This document shows positions 42,631 through 51,841 of a DNA stretch of 64,000 nucleotides, piece after piece (positions within the stretch are counted from its first letter, which is position 1; the number at the start of each line of letters is the position of its first letter). Source of the stretch: an uncultured Parabacteroides sp. (GTDB taxonomy: Bacteria > Bacteroidota > Bacteroidia > Bacteroidales > Tannerellaceae). The translations under genes and the position numbers were made by a program. The stretch lies in NCBI GenBank assembly GCA_900541965.1, contig UQLN01000013.1:25987-89986 (forward strand), written 5' to 3'. The notes beneath the pieces were generated by a model. That model did no database searches, was not told the origin of the DNA, and saw only the letters and a list, made by a program, of their open reading frames with translations.

Positions 42631-44469
42631 TTATTGATACGGGTTCTTTTCCAGTTTCGGGTTGTTGTTAATCCAACCTAAATCAAGGAAGTTATAATAA
42701 TTCTGCGGTTTGAAATAACGGGCATTAGGCGACATGAATAAGAAATCTTCGATAAATACCCATTTCAGATTCGTATCGTTATTATCTGTTATTGTCAAAT
42801 AAGGCCATAAGCGGCGGTGGCGTGCCTGTGGGTCATTATTATTTCCGTTCCAAACTTTATCAGCAAGACGCCAGCGTTTCATATCCCAATAGCGGTGATC
42901 TTCGAACGCAAATTCAACTCTGTATTCATGAACGATATTCTCGAATGTAACAGTTTGTAAATCCTGAACACCAGCTCTTCTTCTTATTTCGTTGATATAA
43001 TTGGCAGCTTGTCCGTTGTTTAGTTCGAAAGAAGCTTCAGCAGCAATCATATAAGCTTCGGCAATACGGAAACGAGGCATCCACATTTCGGAACCACGGC
43101 CTCTGGTACCGGCAGAAGGAGTTTCATCAATAAATTTGCGAACATAAAAACCTGTTTTATTGATATACTGTTCATTGGATTCTTTAGGACCATTGTATGC
43201 GGTAATAATATTACCTTGTGCGTCTTTTGAATCTAATTCGCCGGTAATAGTTTCCCATGTTCCGTCAGCTTTTTGTTTTAATTGTCCTGTTTGCAGGATA
43301 ACTTCCGAACCTTTCAGTTTTGCTCCCGGATAAATAACAGTACCCCATAGACGAGGGTCGCGATCCTTAAAAGGAGCGTCTGCTGTTTCATATAACTTGT
43401 AAGAGCCGTCGGGTTCTGTTGTTTGTATTTTGCTACCTAGTCCCGGAGTGGAAGTGTTGATTTCTTCATAATCTTCAACCAAGTTCAAAACAACGGCAAT
43501 ACGACTGTTATCGATATCTTCAGCATGAGACTTGGGTGCATTGTTTGTAGTAAAACCGTGAGTTTGTCCCGGGTATTTGTAATCGCGTGCCCAGATAACT
43601 TCGGTATTGTTTTCTTTTACACAAACAGCTTCATAGAAGTTTAATCCTTTATCATCTGCACGTTTATCCTGTAATATATAAGGACTGTGCTGTATTACAG
43701 AGTCTGCTGCAGCCAATGCAATTCTATAGTATTCTTCAGCTTTATTTGCAGGAATGCCGACAGCACCACCTTCTGTTTTGAGGGGGGTAGCCATTAGATT
43801 GTTGTATTTAGCAATGGAACCGGCATATACGGCAGCGCGTGCAGCCAGCATTTTAGCAGCCCATACATTAGCCCGGGCTCCGTTTACCTGTTTTTCAGTC
43901 GGTAACATTTTAGCAACTTCCTGACATTCGCTGATGATATAATCGTATAGCTCGGCTTCGGTTGCTCTCGGTTTCTGTAATGTTCCCAGATCCATGCCCG
44001 GAGTATAATCGAAGATTTCATCTCCTACGATAGGCATACCACCCAATCCGCGGCACATATTAAAATAACACCATGCACGAAGGAAGCGGGCTTCACCTTC
44101 CAATGGAGCTTTTTCTTCTGCTGTAAGTGCTGTAGTATTACGTACACCGTCCAAAAATTGGTTGACATCGCGAATAAAAGTATAATCATATACACGCCAG
44201 CGATCGTTTTCAAAAGTAGAACGTTGGTCCGGCCCACCGCTTGAGATGGCGGCTTCGTCTATTACGGCATAAGCATCCCAATCTGCTACATGTTGTCCCC
44301 ATGTTACGCGGCCGTAGTAATTTGCCAAAACAGACTTGATCATGATCGGGTCGTTGAATATCTGATCGTCAGTCATAATTTTGTCCGGTTCCCGGTCCAA
44401 AAAACCATTGCAAGCAGTCATGGACAACATGAATGCTGCTGCTGCAGCTAAAAAAATATTTTTCTTCAT
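42631..44469 (-). CDS. SusD-like nutrient-binding lipoprotein
   Basis: A 612-residue surface lipoprotein (MKKNIFLAAAAAFMLSMTAC, lipobox MTAC). It is longer than average for SusD, with RagB/SusD signatures at both ends: NGFLDREPDKIMTDDQIFND near the N-terminus, and EYRVEFAFEDHRYWDMKRWR plus FLDLGWINNNPKLEKNPYQ at the C-terminus. The region about 100-130 (EGEARFLRAWCYFNMCRGLG) is the conserved TPR helix. It lies 6 bp downstream of its SusC partner and 17 bp upstream of the DUF3823 gene. The substrate is not inferable. Confidence 0.94.
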   Translation of the reverse strand: MKKNIFLAAAAAFMLSMTACNGFLDREPDKIMTDDQIFNDPIMIKSVLANYYGRVTWGQHVADWDAYAVIDEAAISSGGPDQRSTFENDRWRVYDYTFIRDVNQFLDGVRNTTALTAEEKAPLEGEARFLRAWCYFNMCRGLGGMPIVGDEIFDYTPGMDLGTLQKPRATEAELYDYIISECQEVAKMLPTEKQVNGARANVWAAKMLAARAAVYAGSIAKYNNLMATPLKTEGGAVGIPANKAEEYYRIALAAADSVIQHSPYILQDKRADDKGLNFYEAVCVKENNTEVIWARDYKYPGQTHGFTTNNAPKSHAEDIDNSRIAVVLNLVEDYEEINTSTPGLGSKIQTTEPDGSYKLYETADAPFKDRDPRLWGTVIYPGAKLKGSEVILQTGQLKQKADGTWETITGELDSKDAQGNIITAYNGPKESNEQYINKTGFYVRKFIDETPSAGTRGRGSEMWMPRFRIAEAYMIAAEASFELNNGQAANYINEIRRRAGVQDLQTVTFENIVHEYRVEFAFEDHRYWDMKRWRLADKVWNGNNNDPQARHRRLWPYLTITDNNDTNLKWVFIEDFLFMSPNARYFKPQNYYNFLDLGWINNNPKLEKNPYQ

Positions 44470-44475
44470 AACTGT

Positions 44476-47400
44476 TTAAAATTTAAGATTTAGACCAATA
44501 TTAACAACACGTGTGGTAGGATATGCTAATCCGTTTGTTTCTGTTGTTTCAGGGTCGATACCATTCGCATTTGTCAATGTGAACAGGTTTGTGCCTGCTA
44601 CATAAACTCTTAAATCTGAAATTAGAGCTTTTTGCAAGATATGTTTAGGAATTGTGTAGCCGATTTCCAGGTTACGTAATTTCAGGTATCTTACGTTTTT
44701 CTTCCAGAATGTACTGTTCCAATAGTTACTGTGCGAGCTGTTACCAATCAATAACATCGGATATTTTCCCGGGATCAGTTCACTGTTCGCATCCCATATG
44801 TCAGACAGGCGCCATGTATCTTCCATATAATATTGTGGGTTGTTACCTCCGTCGTGGAACGGATTACGCTGTTCCCATTCCTGGAACCAGGAAGATAAAG
44901 CACCGCCGGTCAGGTCAAATGATAAGTCGAATCCTTTCCAACCGAAAGCAAAATTGAAACCGAAGTTCAGGATAGGAGTTGCATCCTGGCGGTAACCGAT
45001 AGGACGTTCGTCCATGCCATTGATTACACCGTCACCGTTTACATCTTTATAGATAATATCTCCGGGGCGTAGTGTTTTGTTACCCTGGCGGTCGTTATCG
45101 ATAGGATACGTAGCGATTTCCTCCCAGTTCTGGAATTGTCCGATAGCTTCCAGTCCCCAGTTGATATAACCGAAACGGCGGCTGATAGAGTTACGGTATT
45201 CATCCCATGAGTTACTGAAACGTGGTTTGTATTGATCCCAGTCGTAGAAACGGGCATACGTCATGTTTGCTCCGATAGAATATGTGAATTCTTCAATTTG
45301 GTCGTGCCAGCGAACAGCAGCATCGACACCGGTATGGACATCTGACTTCAGATTTTCCCAAGGCAGGTTGAAACCCACTTCGGAAGGTAATAATACGTCA
45401 TAACGTCTGTCGGGCAGACCATCGCGTTTACGACGGAAATAGTCGAACTGACCGGTCAGTCGGTTGTCTAAGAAAGCAACATCGAAACCTATATCCAGAA
45501 TTTTTGCTTTAATCCATGATAGAGTTGTTACGGGTAGTCCGCGTGGACGGGAACCGATTGTGTATTTTCCATCGATGACAGAACCGCCGTCTTTGTAGTT
45601 ATAACCCGGCAGGAAGTCATAAGGGTTATAGTAATTTCTTGTTGTTCCGTTATCATTATAGGTTCCCAAATCGTCATCTCCAACTAAACCGTAAGAACCG
45701 CGAATCTTGAAGTCACTGAATATGTTATTCAATTTACTTTCTTTCCAGAACGCTTCTTCTGAAATTCTCCATCCGATAGAACCGGAGGGGAAGAAACCCC
45801 AACGGTGGTCTGGCTGGAATTTCCAGGAACCGTCATAACGGGCGGAAAATTCAAACAGGTATTTGTTTGCATAGTCATAGTTGAAACGGCCTAACCAACC
45901 TAAACGGGCTTCCGTACGTATGCCGTCGTCATTGTAAGTATCCATTGTTTCATAATCAATCAGATGCAATGAGTTGGCTGTAGGTATGGAGTGTAACCAT
46001 GAATAGGGCTTGTCTGTCTTTATAGCTTCCAGTCCGACTACGGCTCCTACTGTATGTTCTCCGAACTTTTTGTTGTATGATAACTGAACACTGGAGTTTA
46101 CGGTTTCAGTATGACCGACCTGACGTTCGCGCCACGGGTTTGTATTTTCAAACATGACCGGGTAAGTGTCGGTTTCTTCATCATAACTGTATAGTTTGTA
46201 GGTGTATTCCTGATTGTTTTTATTTTGATAAGCTAAATAATAACCAACCAAAGCCTTTGCTTTCAAACCATCGATGATGTCATATTCGGCTGTTGCCTGT
46301 AACTGTGCTACGCGCCATGTTTCTTCAAATTTACCGGACAAATCGTATGTCAGCCATGCGAAGTTTGTTTCTGTACTGGATGAAGTTTGTGTCGGGTACT
46401 TCGGATTATCGTTCGCAAACGGACGTTTTGTCGGCAAGTTACGGTAAGTACCGAAGCGCGGCAACCAGTAGTCATCCACACCGGGAACACCCGGGTTTAC
46501 ACGTTTTTCAATACGGCCGTTCATCGTAGCTCCTACTTTTAAACGGCTGTTGATTTGGGCATCGATGTTCATCTGTACGTTTGTACGTTCGAATCCGCCA
46601 TAGTTTACAATCATTGCATCCTGGTTCAGGTGGCCGACAGATACATAGTAGTTGATTTTGTCTGAACCACCGGATATATTGGCATTAACATAGTATTGGG
46701 GAGCAGTTTCCCAGATGTAGTCATACCAGTCGAAAGGCACATAGCCTTTTTCAGTACCCTGAGTCCATTTTTCCAAATCCGTTTTACTGTAAGTATAATC
46801 CGTTTTGCCTTGTACGGTTTCTGACTGGATATAGTTGGTGATGTAAGTGGTTGCATCTGCCGGTTTCGGGAATCTGGACATGCTTTGCCAACCGTAATAA
46901 CCATTGATAGACACTGTATTCTTTGTGTTTTTTCTACCTTTTTTGGTTGTTACAACAACTACACCATTTGCCGCACGTACACCATAAATAGAGGCAGAGG
47001 CATCTTTCAGGATGGTGATATTATCAATATCATTGAAGTCAATGTTGTTGAACTGGCCTTCGTCAGACTGGATACCGTCGATTACGTATAACGGAGTACC
47101 CATGTTACGGATTTGCATGCTGGTTGATGCACCCGGGCGTCCGTCTGTCTGGCGTGTGTTCAAACCTGCAATTTTACCAACCAAGGCACCTGATGCGGTA
47201 GAAGCGACGGAACGGCTGATATCGTCACTTCCAACGGCAGTAATAGCACCTGTTAAAGTCGCTTTTTTCTGTGACAAACCGAAACCTGTTACAACCACTT
47301 CTTCCAGTGCTTGTGAGTCTTCTTTTAATGCGACTTTTATCTGGCTTCCCTTAGCAGCTACTTGCTGGGTGATATAACCGATAAAAGAAATTTCTAAAGT

Positions 47401-47946
47401 AGCGTTTGCCGGAACTTCCAATGAGAATTCTCCGTTTGCATCGGTTACGGTTCCGTTTGTGGTTCCTTTTTCAATAACATTAGCTCCGATAACCGGTTCG
47501 CCTAAGTTATCGACAACAACGCCTTTTATTATTTTCTGCTGTTGTGTTTCTGCTGTTGCAGAGGGGCCCGTAGTAGTACCCAGTTTAGATACTTTTTTTT
47601 CTGCCGGTAACAGAATAATCTGGTTGTTGGAAACTTCGTAAGTGAGTCCCGTGGATTTTAAAATGTTATTCAAAACTTCGCTGACTGTTTTATTTTTTGC
47701 ATTTAAGCTCACCCGGTGGGATAAATCAACTTTGTTTTCATCATAGAAGAAAGAGTATCCACTCGCTTTCTCTATCTGGTTGAGTGCATCGCTCAACAAT
47801 ACATTTTCTAATTGAATAGAAATAGAACGGGCCTGACCTTTTGCATAGGTCGAACCATAGACGCTGGTTAACAAGCAAAAAATGCTAATAAACAGTGGAA
47901 TTCTCCATATCTTTCCACTGACATAATAGAACATTCGTTTCTTCAT
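44476..47946 (-). CDS. SusC-like TonB-dependent receptor with STN domain
   Basis: A 1156-residue outer-membrane importer. The signal region is 1-36. The STN domain is about 38-115 (SISIQLENVLLSDALNQIEK through LTYEVSNNQIILLPAEKK). A carboxypeptidase-like domain (IIKGVVVDNLGEPVIGANVI, about 138-215) and the TonB-box-like linker ALEEVVVTGFGLSQKKATLT follow. The plug carries SMQIRNMGTPLYVIDG and ASASIYGVRAANGVVVVTTK, and the barrel ends VNIGLNLKF. The STN domain indicates signalling to a FecR protein, which lies just upstream (113 bp). SusD and DUF3823 follow. Confidence 0.96.
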   Translation of the reverse strand: MKKRMFYYVSGKIWRIPLFISIFCLLTSVYGSTYAKGQARSISIQLENVLLSDALNQIEKASGYSFFYDENKVDLSHRVSLNAKNKTVSEVLNNILKSTGLTYEVSNNQIILLPAEKKVSKLGTTTGPSATAETQQQKIIKGVVVDNLGEPVIGANVIEKGTTNGTVTDANGEFSLEVPANATLEISFIGYITQQVAAKGSQIKVALKEDSQALEEVVVTGFGLSQKKATLTGAITAVGSDDISRSVASTASGALVGKIAGLNTRQTDGRPGASTSMQIRNMGTPLYVIDGIQSDEGQFNNIDFNDIDNITILKDASASIYGVRAANGVVVVTTKKGRKNTKNTVSINGYYGWQSMSRFPKPADATTYITNYIQSETVQGKTDYTYSKTDLEKWTQGTEKGYVPFDWYDYIWETAPQYYVNANISGGSDKINYYVSVGHLNQDAMIVNYGGFERTNVQMNIDAQINSRLKVGATMNGRIEKRVNPGVPGVDDYWLPRFGTYRNLPTKRPFANDNPKYPTQTSSSTETNFAWLTYDLSGKFEETWRVAQLQATAEYDIIDGLKAKALVGYYLAYQNKNNQEYTYKLYSYDEETDTYPVMFENTNPWRERQVGHTETVNSSVQLSYNKKFGEHTVGAVVGLEAIKTDKPYSWLHSIPTANSLHLIDYETMDTYNDDGIRTEARLGWLGRFNYDYANKYLFEFSARYDGSWKFQPDHRWGFFPSGSIGWRISEEAFWKESKLNNIFSDFKIRGSYGLVGDDDLGTYNDNGTTRNYYNPYDFLPGYNYKDGGSVIDGKYTIGSRPRGLPVTTLSWIKAKILDIGFDVAFLDNRLTGQFDYFRRKRDGLPDRRYDVLLPSEVGFNLPWENLKSDVHTGVDAAVRWHDQIEEFTYSIGANMTYARFYDWDQYKPRFSNSWDEYRNSISRRFGYINWGLEAIGQFQNWEEIATYPIDNDRQGNKTLRPGDIIYKDVNGDGVINGMDERPIGYRQDATPILNFGFNFAFGWKGFDLSFDLTGGALSSWFQEWEQRNPFHDGGNNPQYYMEDTWRLSDIWDANSELIPGKYPMLLIGNSSHSNYWNSTFWKKNVRYLKLRNLEIGYTIPKHILQKALISDLRVYVAGTNLFTLTNANGIDPETTETNGLAYPTTRVVNIGLNLKF

Positions 47947-48059
47947 AACTCCTGTTTTAAGATTTGTTTTTGAATAGATGATTAATTAAATGAAACTAAA
48001 AACTAAATAGGTGTTTTTTCATATTTACATTCTCATAGGCAACTTAGATTTAAATGATT

Positions 48060-49046
48060 TTACTTTCGTTTTATTCGAACTATGTTTTTTTCATCAAAAC
48101 TGTATCGTATCGGATTGGCTCGTGCCATCAGACGGAGTATTTCTTCCAGCGGTTCGTTTTTAACTGAAAAAGTATATGCCTGATTCTCTGGTATTGATGG
48201 GTCCAATATGATCTTTACACCATACCATTTTGATAAAAACTTTGTTAGTTCTTTGATTGATTTTCGTTCGAAATGAATGGTTTCATTCGCCCACATGGCG
48301 GCGAATGCCACATCGCTTTTCCTGATTTTGATATTCCCGTCTTTTTTGGAATAAACAGCCTTTTCACCGGGTATTATTTCTTTTGTCATGGTGGCGCTTT
48401 TAACGGAAACGGAACCGGATAGCAGGCTTACGCTGACATCCGGTTTATTGTTTCTGGCTTCAACATTAAAGGCTGTACCATGGACTTTGACATCCAATCC
48501 TCCGCTTTTTACGATAAAAGGGCGCTTCGGGTCTTTTTTGACTTCAAAATAAGCTTCTCCGTTTAGTTTGACATTCCGGGTTTTGCTCCATGCCGTAGCC
48601 GTATATTCTAAAGTGGATTCGGCATTCAGCCAGACATAAGTACCATCGGGCAGTATGACTTTGGATTTGCCCCCTAAGGAACTATAAGTTTGTACTATTG
48701 TATTGGCTTGGAAATATTCGCTTGCCATATAACCCGTAGTGGACAGCAGGATAATAAGTAATAGGGAAGCCACTCCGGATAGCCAGCGGAAATTCGTTAA
48801 AGAGAACTGGATTGTCCTGGGTTGGCTCTTCTTCATTCTTCGCTCCATCTTTACCCATAGGGCATCAGCATCCGATTTATAGTTGAGCCCATCCTGTATA
48901 ATAGACATCCAGAGCGTTTCCAGTTCATTGTAAACACTCCGGTTCTTTTCTTCGGCAAGCCATAGGTTTAACGAGGTTTGCTCATCCGAAGAGATCTCGT
49001 CTTTGAACTTTTTTATAATAATATCCCAGGGTATACGTTTGTCCAT
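48060..49046 (-). CDS. FecR-family anti-sigma factor without an adjacent sigma gene
   Basis: A 328-residue single-pass inner-membrane protein, starting MDKRIPWDIIIKKFKDEISS; an upstream in-frame ATG adds 14 residues without ribosome-binding support. The TM segment is about 86-106 (WLSGVASLLLIILLSTTGYM). The FecR domain (about 115-230) has VILPDGTYVWLNAESTLEYT, GEAYFEVKKDPKRPFIV and VHGTAFNVEA. The C-terminal domain (about 250-325) has ELTKFLSKWYGVKIILD and NEPLEEILRLMARA. It should sense the STN domain of the adjacent SusC. No ECF sigma gene lies between it and yitT, so its partner must be elsewhere. Confidence 0.92.
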   Translation of the reverse strand: MDKRIPWDIIIKKFKDEISSDEQTSLNLWLAEEKNRSVYNELETLWMSIIQDGLNYKSDADALWVKMERRMKKSQPRTIQFSLTNFRWLSGVASLLLIILLSTTGYMASEYFQANTIVQTYSSLGGKSKVILPDGTYVWLNAESTLEYTATAWSKTRNVKLNGEAYFEVKKDPKRPFIVKSGGLDVKVHGTAFNVEARNNKPDVSVSLLSGSVSVKSATMTKEIIPGEKAVYSKKDGNIKIRKSDVAFAAMWANETIHFERKSIKELTKFLSKWYGVKIILDPSIPENQAYTFSVKNEPLEEILRLMARANPIRYSFDEKNIVRIKRK

Positions 49047-49562
49047 ATTTTTATTTTCTAGAGAGTGAGACTCAAAAAGGACAGGCACCCCTTAAATGAA
49101 AAGTGGTTTTTTTTGTATTTTTTTTGAAAAAACTTGTTTTTGGTGTAGAAATCAGTAACATAATCATCCTGTATATTATCCGGCTGTTTCCAAACCGGAT
49201 ATCATAAACTAAAGAAGCGTGGAAACTGTTGATATATTGACTTTGAGGCTCTGGACAGCCTTACGACCATATATACAACAGCCCACGCCCTTTATCTTGA
49301 TATACAGATGATAATTCTGAATATAACAAGAAAAGAGCATGAACGTTTGCTGCTTTATCCGGTCGTAGTGAAATTGTCCAGATTCCAAAGTCGGATAATA
49401 TCTTAAACGCTTATGCTTTTACTAAAATGATGTACATTGGAACAACGCTTTGCAAATCAATGTATGGTGCAAAGATAAGCGTAAGATTTTAATATCTTTT
49501 ATATAAGACTCGAAAACTCCTGTTTACCCTTAAAACAAAGGTATAAATGATAAATAATGTTG
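49047..49562. other. Gene-free interval with inverted repeat structure
   Basis: No gene is supported in this interval of about 500 bp. It contains a long imperfect hairpin with stem 49217-49238 / 49267-49288, including gcgtgg/ccacgc and the almost complementary ctgttg-atatat arms. A second, inverted relative of its loop lies at 49361-49394, sharing ggtcgta, tgtccaga and caaagtc with the loop region 49239-49268. No sigma-factor remnant was recognised. Confidence 0.55.
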
Positions 49563-49570
49563 TATATTTG
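49563..49570 (+). promoter_or_regulatory. Predicted promoter box of the YitT gene
   Basis: TATATTTG fits TAnnTTTG, 17 bp before the ATG at 49588. Confidence 0.5.
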
Positions 49571-49587
49571 CGGCGATTTTACAAATA

Positions 49588-50502
49588 ATGAATAACACAA
49601 ATATGAAACAACAGCTTAATCTGGTATCTAATGCTACCTTGAAAAGAAATGCCGTGGATTATACCTTAATAGTCATCGGCGCATTTTTGCAAGCATTGAG
49701 TTATGTGCTTTTCCTTGCTCCTTATAAGATTGTTCCCGGAGGAGTATATGGTATCTCTATTGTGATACATTATGTGACGAAAGGCTTATTTTCATTTATG
49801 CCGGAAGGATTGCCTATGGGGGTTACTGCGCTTTGCTTTAATATACCGCTGATGATTCTTGCCATGAAGAAAATAGGTTTGTCATCCGGCCCGAAAACGA
49901 TTGTCACTTTTCTGCTGATTTCAATCTTTACAGACAGTTTATCCTATTTATGCGGAAGCCAGCCTCTGGTAGAGAATGATAGTTTTATTGCCTGTTTTTA
50001 CGGAGGTGCCATATTGGGTATCGGGGTGACCTGTGTGTTCCGTGCTCAAAGTACCAGTGCGGGAACAGACGTATTGGCACGTGTCATTGCAAACAACTCG
50101 AACCTGAAAGTCAGCAATATGATTATTGTGCTCGACTCCGCTGTTGTTATGCTGGGGCTGATTGTATTCCGCGATTGGGCTGTTCCTTTGTATTCATGGT
50201 TCGCGATTTTCGTATATGGAAAGATTGTCGAGATGTTCCAGACCGAAAACCCCAACCGTGCCGTATTTATCGTCTCCAGGAAAACTCAGGAAATCAAAGA
50301 TTTAATAGTCGGAAAAATGGGGATGCGGGGAACATTCCTGCATGGCCGTGGCATGTATGAAGGAAAAGAAAGAGAAATCATATTTACAATTGCAGAACGT
50401 AAAGACCTTCCCCGTTTGAAAGACGAAGTGAAAGATATAGACCCGCAGGCATTTATTTCAACCATGCATGCCAGTAAGGATGCTCCGCGTCCGGGTATCT
50501 GA
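49588..50502 (+). CDS. YitT-family membrane protein with C-terminal DUF2179 domain
   Basis: A 304-residue inner-membrane protein. Five to six TM segments lie between about residues 22 and 215, including the family motifs PYKIVPGGVYGISIVIHYVT and FRAQSTSAGTDVLARVI. The cytosolic C-terminal DUF2179 domain (about 225-304) contains VFIVSRKTQEIKDLIVGKMG, GTFLHGRGMYEGKEREIIFT and the terminal FISTMHASKD. The function of YitT proteins is not established. The gene has its own promoter box and is followed by an inverted repeat and the aminotransferase gene. Confidence 0.9.
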   Translation: MNNTNMKQQLNLVSNATLKRNAVDYTLIVIGAFLQALSYVLFLAPYKIVPGGVYGISIVIHYVTKGLFSFMPEGLPMGVTALCFNIPLMILAMKKIGLSSGPKTIVTFLLISIFTDSLSYLCGSQPLVENDSFIACFYGGAILGIGVTCVFRAQSTSAGTDVLARVIANNSNLKVSNMIIVLDSAVVMLGLIVFRDWAVPLYSWFAIFVYGKIVEMFQTENPNRAVFIVSRKTQEIKDLIVGKMGMRGTFLHGRGMYEGKEREIIFTIAERKDLPRLKDEVKDIDPQAFISTMHASKDAPRPGI

Positions 50503-50517
50503 TTTGTTTAAAAAGCG

Positions 50518-50583
50518 AATTGAAAATTGAAAATTAGTTTCACTCTGTGACTCTTAAGGGGATTTAATTTTCAATTTTCAATT
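50518..50583. repeat. 19-bp perfect inverted repeat between yitT and the aminotransferase gene
   Basis: Positions 50518-50536 and 50565-50583 are perfect reverse complements made of repeated AATTGAAA units, with a 28-bp loop. It may terminate the yitT transcript. Similar TTGAAAA-type repeats occur near 55504-55591. Confidence 0.65.
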
Positions 50584-50603
50584 TCCAATTCTCAATTAAT
50601 TCC

Positions 50604-50611
50604 TATCTTTG
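50604..50611 (+). promoter_or_regulatory. Predicted promoter box of the aminotransferase gene
   Basis: TATCTTTG fits TAnnTTTG, 27 bp before the ATG at 50639. Confidence 0.5.
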
Positions 50612-50638
50612 CGGCATTAAAAACTAACAGTAATAGTA

Positions 50639-51841
50639 ATGCCTAATATTTCACAACGGGGAGTCAGCATGCCGGCTTCTCCTATCAGAAAGCTCGTTCC
50701 GTTAGCCAACCAGGCTAAGGCCAAAGGTCTCAAGGTGTATCATCTTAATATCGGCCAGCCCGATTTACCTACACCCGAAGTCGCGATGGAAGCGATGCGC
50801 CATGTGGACCGTAAGGTGTTGGAATATTCTCCCAGTGAAGGTATCCGCAGTTTCAGGGAAAAATTGGTGAAATATTATGCCAAATTCAACATCAATGTAG
50901 ATGTAGACGATATTATTATTACTACCGGAGGTTCGGAAGCCGTATTTTTCTCTTTTATGGCTTGCCTGGATCCGGGCGATGAGATAATCGTGCCGGAACC
51001 TGCTTATGCCAACTATATGGCTTTTGCGATCTCATGCGGCGCCGTTATCAAAACAGTAGCTTCTACCATTGACGAAGGGTTTGCCCTTCCTTCCGTAGAA
51101 AAGTTTGAAGAACTGATTACCCCACGTACCAAAGCGATTCTGATTTGTAACCCGAATAATCCGACAGGTTACCTCTATACCCAAAAAGAGATGGACCAGA
51201 TTCGTGATATGGTAAAGAAATACGATTTATTCCTGTTTTCGGACGAAGTATACCGTGAGTTCTGCTATACCGGTGCTCCGTATATTTCGGCATTCCATTT
51301 GAAAGGTATCGAGAACAATGTGGTATTGGTCGATTCCGTTTCCAAGCGTTACAGCGAATGCGGTATCCGCATCGGTGCACTGATTACCAAAAACAAGTTG
51401 GTAAAGGAAAACGTAATGAAATGGTGCCAGGCTCGTCTGAGTCCGCCATTGATCGGTCAGATTGTGGCAGAAGCCTCATTGGATACGCCGGAAGAGTATA
51501 TGCTGGATGTCTATAACGAATATGTGGAACGCCGTAAATTCCTGATTGACGGCTTGAACCGTATTCCCGGTTGCTATTCTCCGATTCCTATGGGTGCTTT
51601 CTATACCGTGGCAAAACTGCCGGTGGATGATGCTGATAAATTCTGTGCATGGTGTCTGGGCGAGTTCGAGTATGAAGGACAAACCGTTATGATGGCGCCG
51701 GCTTCCGGCTTCTATACGACTCCGGGACTTGGCAGGAATGAAGTCCGTATCGCATATGTGTTAAAGAAAGAAGACCTGGCAAAAGCGCTCATTGTTCTTC
51801 AAAAAGCATTGGAAGCTTATCCGGGAAGAGTAATGGAATGA
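50639..51841 (+). CDS. PLP-dependent class I/II aminotransferase
   Basis: A 400-residue cytoplasmic enzyme of the aspartate-aminotransferase fold type I. Motifs are the glycine-rich VYHLNIGQPDLPTPEVA, ITTGGSEAVFFSF, ICNPNNPTGYLYT (about 176-188) and LFSDEVYREFCY. The PLP-lysine segment is DSVSKRYSECGIRIGAL, in which the Schiff-base lysine is in SVSKRY. The C-terminal half has GAFYTVAKLP and NEVRIAYVL with the substrate arginine. The substrate is not fixed by sequence; aspartate, alanine or aromatic amino acids are possible. Its last codon overlaps the start of the next gene, so the two are translationally coupled. Confidence 0.92.
   Translation: MPNISQRGVSMPASPIRKLVPLANQAKAKGLKVYHLNIGQPDLPTPEVAMEAMRHVDRKVLEYSPSEGIRSFREKLVKYYAKFNINVDVDDIIITTGGSEAVFFSFMACLDPGDEIIVPEPAYANYMAFAISCGAVIKTVASTIDEGFALPSVEKFEELITPRTKAILICNPNNPTGYLYTQKEMDQIRDMVKKYDLFLFSDEVYREFCYTGAPYISAFHLKGIENNVVLVDSVSKRYSECGIRIGALITKNKLVKENVMKWCQARLSPPLIGQIVAEASLDTPEEYMLDVYNEYVERRKFLIDGLNRIPGCYSPIPMGAFYTVAKLPVDDADKFCAWCLGEFEYEGQTVMMAPASGFYTTPGLGRNEVRIAYVLKKEDLAKALIVLQKALEAYPGRVME

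Noticed and set aside
49047..49562. Decayed ECF sigma gene upstream of the FecR gene
   Set aside because: Six-frame reading of this interval shows no sigma region 2 or 4 motifs, only AT-rich sequence and inverted repeats.
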